Made by a program: the position numbers and the translations under genes
The notes under the pieces: generated by a model
Told to the model about the DNA's origin: nothing
The model's database searches: none
What the model saw: the letters and a program-made list of their open reading frames with translations, nothing else
Assembly: GCA_949451265.1 (NCBI GenBank)
Contig: CASTQR010000042.1
Coordinates: 1-10,267, forward strand
Origin: an uncultured Eubacteriales bacterium
GTDB taxonomy: Bacteria > Bacillota_A > Clostridia > Oscillospirales > Oscillospiraceae
Length of the DNA stretch: 10,267 bases
Direction of reading: 5' to 3'
Shown: piece by piece, positions 6,778 to 10,267 of the stretch
Layout of the letters: each line of letters starts with the position of its first letter
How positions within the stretch are numbered: position 1 is the first letter of the stretch

Positions 6778-7718
6778 AGGCCCTTTGTCCACCTCACATA
6801 TTGGTCGTGGACCTGCTGGAGCTTGAACTCAAAGTCCCGCAAGTCCTTTTGGCGCACGTTGTCCAGCAGCAGCCCGCAGAACAGCGACATCACCGCCGCC
6901 AGCATGGCAAAGCCGCTGACGATCAGCGTGGGGAACCGGGGCACCAGCCCCGTGCGCACGTAGGTGACCAGAATGGGGGCGAACAGCACCGCGCTGACGG
7001 CGGCCAGGGCCAGCGCCAGGGCCCCGAAAAAGCCCAGGGGGCGGTAGCCGCGAAACAGCCGCGCGATGGTGAGCAGCACCTTGGCCCCGTCTGAATAGGT
7101 ATTCAGCTTGGACTGGCTGCCCTCGGCGCGGTCCCGGTAGTCCACCACCACGTTCTCCACCTGCATCTTTTTGTCCACGGCGTGTATGGTCATCTCGGTC
7201 TCGATCTCAAATCCGGCGGACAGCACCGGGAAGGTCTTGACAAACTGGTAGCTGAACGCCCGGTAGCCCGTCATGATATCCTGGATATTGCTGCCGAACA
7301 GGCGGTTGATGGACGTGCGCACCAGGGAGTTACCGAAGTTGTGGAAGGGGCGCTTGTTCTCTTGGAAGTAAGTGGAGGACAGCCGGTCCCCCACCACCAT
7401 GTCCGCCCCCCGCTCCAGCACCAGGCGCACCATCTCCGGGGCGGATTGGGCGGGATAGGTGTCGTCGCCGTCCAGCATGAGGTAGCACTTCGCGTCGATC
7501 TCCCGGAACATCCGGCGGATGACGTTCCCCTTCCCCTGGCGGTATTCCCGGCGCACTACCGCCCCGGCGGCCCGGGCCAGCTCCCCCGTGCCGTCGGTGG
7601 AGTTGTTGTCGTAGACGTACACCACCGCCCCAGGCAGGGCGGCGGCGATATCCTCCACCACCTTCCGGATGGATTGGCTCTCGTTATAGCAGGGGATCAG
7701 AACGGCGACTTGATCCAT
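6774..7718 (-). CDS. Family 2 glycosyltransferase, polyprenyl-phosphate sugar synthase type
   Basis: This 314-residue GT-A fold enzyme resembles DPM1/GtrB/ArnC proteins, which transfer a sugar from a nucleotide donor to a polyprenyl phosphate on the cytoplasmic face. Visible motifs are LIPCYNE (7-13), the nucleotide-binding YDNNSTDGT (36-44), the metal-binding DGDD (83-86, a DxD motif) followed by TYP, GYRAFS (151-156), and GFEIETEM (169-176). Two membrane helices follow (about 226-252 and 262-287), then a charged C-terminal helix. I chose the ATG at 7718 because GAAGGGG lies about seven bases upstream; the in-frame TTG at 7742 lies in the leader hairpin and lacks a ribosome site. Its stop overlaps the next gene by ATGA. 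A hairpin at 7741-7785 occupies its leader. The sugar and lipid are not determinable here. Confidence 0.88.
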   Translation of the reverse strand: MDQVAVLIPCYNESQSIRKVVEDIAAALPGAVVYVYDNNSTDGTGELARAAGAVVRREYRQGKGNVIRRMFREIDAKCYLMLDGDDTYPAQSAPEMVRLVLERGADMVVGDRLSSTYFQENKRPFHNFGNSLVRTSINRLFGSNIQDIMTGYRAFSYQFVKTFPVLSAGFEIETEMTIHAVDKKMQVENVVVDYRDRAEGSQSKLNTYSDGAKVLLTIARLFRGYRPLGFFGALALALAAVSAVLFAPILVTYVRTGLVPRFPTLIVSGFAMLAAVMSLFCGLLLDNVRQKDLRDFEFKLQQVHDQYVRWTKGL

Positions 7719-7740
7719 GGGCAGCCCCTTCTTCCAAATC

Positions 7741-7785
7741 AAAACCTGATATTCTCGACCGGGCTTGCCGGAGTCATCAGGTTTT
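7741..7785. terminator. Hairpin between the small membrane-protein gene and the glycosyltransferase gene
   Basis: A 10-bp outer stem (7741-7750 with 7776-7785) encloses a CCGG/CCGG inner stem. On the minus strand it ends in TTTTGATTT and could stop transcription leaving the 70-residue gene. On the plus strand it is followed by a much better T-tract (seven T, C, six T), although no plus-strand gene is seen upstream. The minus-strand 5' arm contains the last codons of the small gene, and its stop codon (7777-7779) lies in the stem. Confidence 0.65.
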
Positions 7786-7989
7786 TTTCTTTTTTATCTT
7801 TGCGCTATACAGAGTCAGGCTGAGGGCAATGATTCCCGCTGTCAGCCCGGACCATACCAAGCTTCCGATATCGCGCGCCAACCAGAGATAGAGGATGGAG
7901 AACGGCGGAATGCCGCTCAGGAGCGTCATCAACGCCGCAATTGATATGGCGATGACAAGCATGGTGAAAAGCTGTCTAACTGAAAACAT
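7777..7989 (-). CDS. Small two-helix membrane protein of unknown function
   Basis: I do not recognise this 70-residue protein. It has two strongly hydrophobic stretches (about 6-28 and 40-62) joined by a short loop with GIPPF, and ends in a lysine-rich KIKKKKT tail that should be cytoplasmic. It is supported as a real gene by a near-consensus promoter (8021-8049), a GGGGTG ribosome site about nine bases before the ATG, and a hairpin at its end. The surrounding DNA (about 7740-8190) is clearly more AT-rich than the rest of the window. It lies upstream of, and in the same direction as, the glycosyltransferase pair, and diverges from efp. It could be a small accessory subunit of that membrane glycosylation unit, a leader-type ORF, or an unrelated orphan. 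Confidence 0.65.
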   Translation of the reverse strand: MFSVRQLFTMLVIAISIAALMTLLSGIPPFSILYLWLARDIGSLVWSGLTAGIIALSLTLYSAKIKKKKT

Positions 7990-8020
7990 CCCAATTCACC
8001 CCATATCCCTTTTTTTAAAT

Positions 8021-8049
8021 ATTTTATCATAATAATATGTCGATGTAAA
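8021..8049 (-). promoter_or_regulatory. Promoter for the small membrane-protein gene
   Basis: On the minus strand, TTTACA (8044-8049) and TAAAAT (8021-8026) are separated by 17 bases, each matching the sigma-A consensus at 5 of 6 positions. Transcription would start near 8014, about 25 bases before the ATG. I found no equally good promoter nearer the glycosyltransferase gene, so this may also drive 7718-4843 by read-through. Confidence 0.75.
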
Positions 8050-8121
8050 GGATCGCCGGCGAAATCACCGGAGTTTTTCCAGCCTTCTTCTTCTTTCACA
8101 GGGGACAATCTCGGAAACCTC

Positions 8122-8150
8122 TTGCAATCCTTCGACATATGCGGTATAAT
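8122..8150 (+). promoter_or_regulatory. Promoter for efp
   Basis: TTGCAA (8122-8127) and a perfect TATAAT (8145-8150) are separated by 17 bases. Transcription would start near 8157, leaving an AT-rich leader of about 49 bases with GGAGGA at 8192-8197. It lies back to back with the promoter of the small membrane-protein gene, about 73 bases apart. Confidence 0.85.
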
Positions 8151-8205
8151 ATAGCGATTTGATTTTCAACGTTTTTTAAATTTTCGATATTGGAGGACGA
8201 TACCA

Positions 8206-8775
8206 ATGGCAATGATTACAGCAGGCGATTTCCGCAACGGCGTGACCTTCGAGATGGAAGGCAAAGTGATGCAGGTCGTGGAGTTCCAGCACGTCAAGCC
8301 CGGCAAGGGCGCCGCTTTCGTGCGCACCAAGATGAAGAACGTCATTACCGGCGCCGTCACCGAAACCTCTTTCAACCCCACCGCCAAATTCGAGCAGGCC
8401 TTCGTGGACCGCAAGGACATGGTGTACAGCTACAACGACGGCGACCTGTACTACTTCATGGACAATGAAACCTTCGACATGCTGCCCGTGAACAAGGACG
8501 TGCTGGGCGACAATTTCAAGTTTGTCATGGAGAATATGACCTGCAAGATCATGTCCTACAAGGGCAGCGTGTTCGGCGTGGAGCCCCCCAACTTCGTGGA
8601 GCTTGAGGTCACCGAATCCGACCCCGGCGTCAAGGGCGACACCGCCACCAACGTCACCAAGCCCGCCATCCTGGAGACCGGCGCGGAGATCAAGGTGCCC
8701 CTGTTCATCAACCCCGGCGACAAAATCCGCATCGACACCCGCACCGGCGAGTACCTGGAGCGCTGCAAGGGCTGA
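8206..8775 (+). CDS. efp: Elongation factor P
   Basis: This 189-residue protein is EF-P, which binds between the ribosomal P and E sites and rescues stalling at runs of prolines. It has the three-domain family layout: a KOW-like N-terminal domain (1-63), a central OB domain (about 66-128) and a C-terminal OB domain (about 131-187). The exposed loop KPGKGAAF (31-38) has the conserved tip residue Lys34, the usual site of activating modification. The C-terminal signature is present around [19 protein letters not shown] (162-180). The start at 8206 has GGAGGA eight bases upstream and a strong promoter. No lysine-modifying gene is in the window, so the modification type is unknown. It is followed by a structured spacer and then the CD1247-like gene in the same direction. 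Confidence 0.98.
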   Translation: MAMITAGDFRNGVTFEMEGKVMQVVEFQHVKPGKGAAFVRTKMKNVITGAVTETSFNPTAKFEQAFVDRKDMVYSYNDGDLYYFMDNETFDMLPVNKDVLGDNFKFVMENMTCKIMSYKGSVFGVEPPNFVELEVTESDPGVKGDTATNVTKPAILETGAEIKVPLFINPGDKIRIDTRTGEYLERCKG

Positions 8776-8792
8776 CGGGAAGCGCTGAGCCG

Positions 8793-8903
8793 CCGTGAGC
8801 AGCACGGATGGACCGAAGCGAGGGCGAGCGCAGGGCCGCGCAGCGGCCCGGAGGCCAGCCCGAGTCGGAGGGCGCTGTGTGCCGGTGGCACACGCCCAGC
8901 GCC
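8793..8903 (+). other. Hairpin-rich GC-rich spacer between efp and the zinc-ribbon gene
   Basis: The 198-base gap after efp holds three hairpins. These are CCGTG/CACGG (8793-8797 with 8803-8807), a perfect GGGCCGC/GCGGCCC with a GCA loop (8833-8839 with 8843-8849), and a long one with GGCGCT outside and GTGTGCC inside (8871-8883 with 8887-8893 and 8898-8903, with a four-base bulge). None ends in a T-run, so they do not look like an intrinsic terminator. The base composition and short repeated GAGCG/GCGAG words suggest either a dispersed intergenic repeat element or a structured RNA segment in the efp transcript. The rest of the gap has only the ribosome site (8961-8966). Confidence 0.5.
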
Positions 8904-8973
8904 GACCGAGCTGAAAGCGAGACAGCCGTGCGTTGCAAACCGGCGAAGCGTGACAACGATAAGGAGCGTATTT

Positions 8974-9399
8974 ATGACGATTTCCGAGAAAGTGGCCTAT
9001 ATTCAGGGCCTGTTTGACGGTTTGAAGCTGGACACCGAGAAGTCCGGCGAGGCTCGCATCCTCTCCGAGGTACTGGACGTGCTGAAGGAGGTGGGCCAGC
9101 AGTTGGACGGCATGGACGCCGCCATGGACCAGTTCGACGAGGAGCTGGATGCTTTGGAGGACGCCGTGTCCGACCTGGAGGAAGCCGTCTTTGACGACGA
9201 GGACGAGCAGGATGAGGACCTGGGCGATTTCGATGATGAGGACGAGGATTTCTTCGAGATTCCCTGCCCCACCTGCGGCGAGGACCTGGTGGTGGACGAC
9301 GAAGCCCTGGCCGCAGGCGTGGTGGACTGCCCCGTGTGCGGCGGCAAGTTTGCCCTGTCCTTCGAGGACGAGGAGGACGGCTCTGACGACGAGGACTGA
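8974..9399 (+). CDS. CD1247-like acidic zinc-ribbon protein
   Basis: This 141-residue cytoplasmic protein resembles the Clostridia family annotated as 'CD1247 N-terminal domain-containing'. Residues 1-72 form a helical N-terminal domain beginning MTISEKVAYIQGLFDGLKLD, followed by a very acidic linker (73-95) and a zinc ribbon with CPTC (98-101) and CPVC (119-122), four cysteines able to hold one zinc. An acidic tail ends the protein. The role of the family is not known to me; a nucleic-acid or protein adaptor is only a guess. I chose the ATG at 8974 because AAGGAG (8961-8966) lies seven bases upstream; the in-frame GTG at 8950 is on the wrong side of it. It lies 198 bases after efp with no promoter recognised between, so it may be co-transcribed. 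A strong terminator follows. Confidence 0.82.
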   Translation: MTISEKVAYIQGLFDGLKLDTEKSGEARILSEVLDVLKEVGQQLDGMDAAMDQFDEELDALEDAVSDLEEAVFDDEDEQDEDLGDFDDEDEDFFEIPCPTCGEDLVVDDEALAAGVVDCPVCGGKFALSFEDEEDGSDDED

Positions 9400-9420
9400 C
9401 CTTTCACGACGCAACAGCAT

Positions 9421-9458
9421 AAACCCCTGGCGCTGGAAAAATCCAGCGCCAGGGGTTT
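9421..9458. terminator. Two-way terminator between the zinc-ribbon gene and the GNAT gene
   Basis: A perfect 17-bp stem (9421-9437 with 9442-9458) has an AAAA loop and ends in TTTTCTACTTTT on the plus strand. On the minus strand the mirrored A-run gives a short TTT. It lies between converging genes whose stops are at 9399 and 9485. Confidence 0.92.
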
Positions 9459-9484
9459 TCTACTTTTCACGGACGGCGTCCGGG

Positions 9485-9967
9485 TCAAGAACCAATCTGC
9501 CCTCTCCCTTTCACCATCAGCTTGGAGCCGTATTCGTCTACTCCATCGTCAGCAAAGCCGTTGGACAGCCAAAATCTGTGGGAATCCTCTTTGGAGTAGT
9601 TCAGCACATAATACACCGCGCCATCGGCCTTTGTATAGGCCGTCAGCGCCTCAAAGCAGGCATGGCCCGTTCCGCCCCGGTATTCCGGGAATACCCAAAA
9701 ATCCGAAATCAGGCATTTCCCGTCCTCGCTCTGATAGGTGCAGTACATAGACGCCCCGATTCTGACGCCGTCCCGGACAAAATAGACCATGTGCAGCTTA
9801 TCCGGATCCCGCAGCATCAGCCTCTCCACATGCCCGCGATATTCGCCGCCGGAGAAATATGCCCGTTCTTCCTCCGTTTCCAGCATCCCGTCGTCCACCA
9901 GATACTGAAATTGGATGGTCCAGAATTCGCTCGCCCGCTCTGCCGGGATTTCCTCAATCGTTATCAT
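9485..9967 (-). CDS. GNAT family N-acetyltransferase
   Basis: This 160-residue protein has the acetyl-CoA-binding motif A of the GNAT fold, WVFPEYRGGTGHACFEAL (about 90-107, with the RGGTGHA loop for the pyrophosphate), preceded by the beta-strand ISDF. Motif B follows as SHRFWLSNGF. Such enzymes move an acetyl group from acetyl-CoA to an amine on a small molecule or protein. The N-terminal half has conserved-looking aromatic residues but no substrate-specific motif I recognise. The ATG at 9967 has GGGGAGG about eight bases upstream. It lies 28 bases after the stop of the ABC transporter gene in the same direction, so the two probably share a transcript. Its base composition and third-position use are visibly less GC-rich than its neighbours, a possible sign of recent acquisition. 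Confidence 0.85.
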   Translation of the reverse strand: MITIEEIPAERASEFWTIQFQYLVDDGMLETEEERAYFSGGEYRGHVERLMLRDPDKLHMVYFVRDGVRIGASMYCTYQSEDGKCLISDFWVFPEYRGGTGHACFEALTAYTKADGAVYYVLNYSKEDSHRFWLSNGFADDGVDEYGSKLMVKGRGQIGS

Positions 9968-9995
9968 AATTACGCCTCCCCAAATTTTTAACGCC

Positions 9996-10267
9996 TTACG
10001 CCCCCAACACCTTGGCCGCGTTCTCCTCCGCGAACTGCTTGCTGTACAGGTCGTGGTAATAGCCCCGCTTTTTCAGCAGGGACAGGTGGGTGCCCTGCTC
10101 CACAACCTTGCCGTCCCGGACCACCAGGATCAGGTCCGCCTTGCGGATGGTGGACAGGCGGTGGGCGATGAGGAAGGACGTGCGGTCCCGCAGCAGGTGG
10201 TCGATGGCGTTCTGGATATACTGCTCGGTCTGGGTGTCGATGGAGGAGGTGGCCTCGTCCAGCACAA
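9996..10267 (-). CDS. ABC exporter ATPase/permease, C-terminal end (partial)
   Basis: The reading frame is open from the window edge and gives the last 90 or so residues of an ABC nucleotide-binding domain. The first complete codons encode the end of the Walker B motif and the D-loop ([10 protein letters not shown]), followed by the H-loop in [10 protein letters not shown] (His at the 35th complete codon). The tail ([19 protein letters not shown], then a [10 protein letters not shown] segment) is typical of half-size exporters with a fused membrane domain, the MsbA/LmrA/MdlB-like multidrug or lipid exporters. The membrane domain, Walker A and signature motif lie outside the window, so the substrate is unknown. 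A second such gene often accompanies it as a heterodimer. The GNAT gene follows 28 bases later. Confidence 0.9.
   Translation of the reverse strand, partial: VLDEATSSIDTQTEQYIQNAIDHLLRDRTSFLIAHRLSTIRKADLILVVRDGKVVEQGTHLSLLKKRGYYHDLYSKQFAEENAAKVLGA

Noticed and set aside
8050..8085. A possible plus-strand terminator (CCGG arms followed by TTTTT) in the efp upstream region
   Set aside because: The stem is only four base pairs, and no transcript is known to need ending there.
7929..8138. A 69-codon minus-strand frame upstream of and overlapping the small membrane-protein gene
   Set aside because: It crosses both the promoter of the small membrane-protein gene and part of the efp promoter, and its translation has no recognisable features.
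8808..9017. A 69-codon plus-strand frame through the spacer after efp
   Set aside because: It has no ribosome site, its translation is low-complexity and Arg-rich, it runs out of frame into the zinc-ribbon gene, and the DNA is better explained by hairpins.
8176..9420. A 414-codon minus-strand frame opposite efp and the zinc-ribbon gene
   Set aside because: It is antisense to two well-supported genes and covers the spacer hairpins; its His/Val/Leu-rich translation is typical of antisense of GC-rich coding DNA.

Overview
The window looks like chromosomal DNA from a GC-rich member of the Clostridia, most likely the Oscillospirales (relatives of Flavonifractor, Lawsonibacter or Dysosmobacter). 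This is inferred from the high GC of most genes, strong GGAGG-type ribosome binding sites, an F-type ATP synthase operon end, a Clostridia-type CD1247-like zinc-ribbon gene after efp, and a DUF6020-like membrane protein. Nothing visible marks a prophage, plasmid, CRISPR array, tRNA, rRNA or insertion sequence.

Layout: (1) 1-545 (+) holds the end of atpD and all of atpC, closing an ATP synthase operon. (2) 608-1897 (-) is a cytoplasmic GH13 alpha-amylase-family enzyme, converging on atpC across a shared two-way terminator. (3) 2106-4778 (+), divergent from the amylase, is an 890-residue Sel1-repeat protein. It has 22 repeats of about 36 residues, and most of these fall into a three-repeat (108-residue, 324-bp) higher-order unit. 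(4) 4843-7718 (-) is a two-gene overlapping unit: a membrane-anchored family 2 glycosyltransferase of the polyprenyl-phosphate sugar synthase type, then a large DUF6020/GT-C-like membrane protein. (5) 7777-7989 (-) is a 70-residue two-helix membrane protein with a clear promoter. Its last codons lie inside a terminator-like hairpin that forms the leader of the glycosyltransferase gene. (6) 8206-9399 (+) is efp with a consensus-like promoter, then a structured GC-rich spacer, then the CD1247-like acidic zinc-ribbon gene. (7) 9485-10267 (-) is a GNAT acetyltransferase behind the C-terminal end of an ABC exporter ATPase that runs off the window.

How the genes fit together: most are housekeeping (ATP synthesis, translation elongation) or single-purpose metabolic genes. 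The glycosyltransferase pair plausibly acts as a lipid-linked sugar maker plus a sugar user on the outer face of the membrane. The three most interesting items are the nested repeat architecture of the Sel1 protein, the small membrane-protein gene whose stop codon sits in a hairpin before the glycosyltransferase operon, and the hairpin-rich spacer between efp and the zinc-ribbon gene. No convincing undescribed multi-gene system is visible; these three are leads only.
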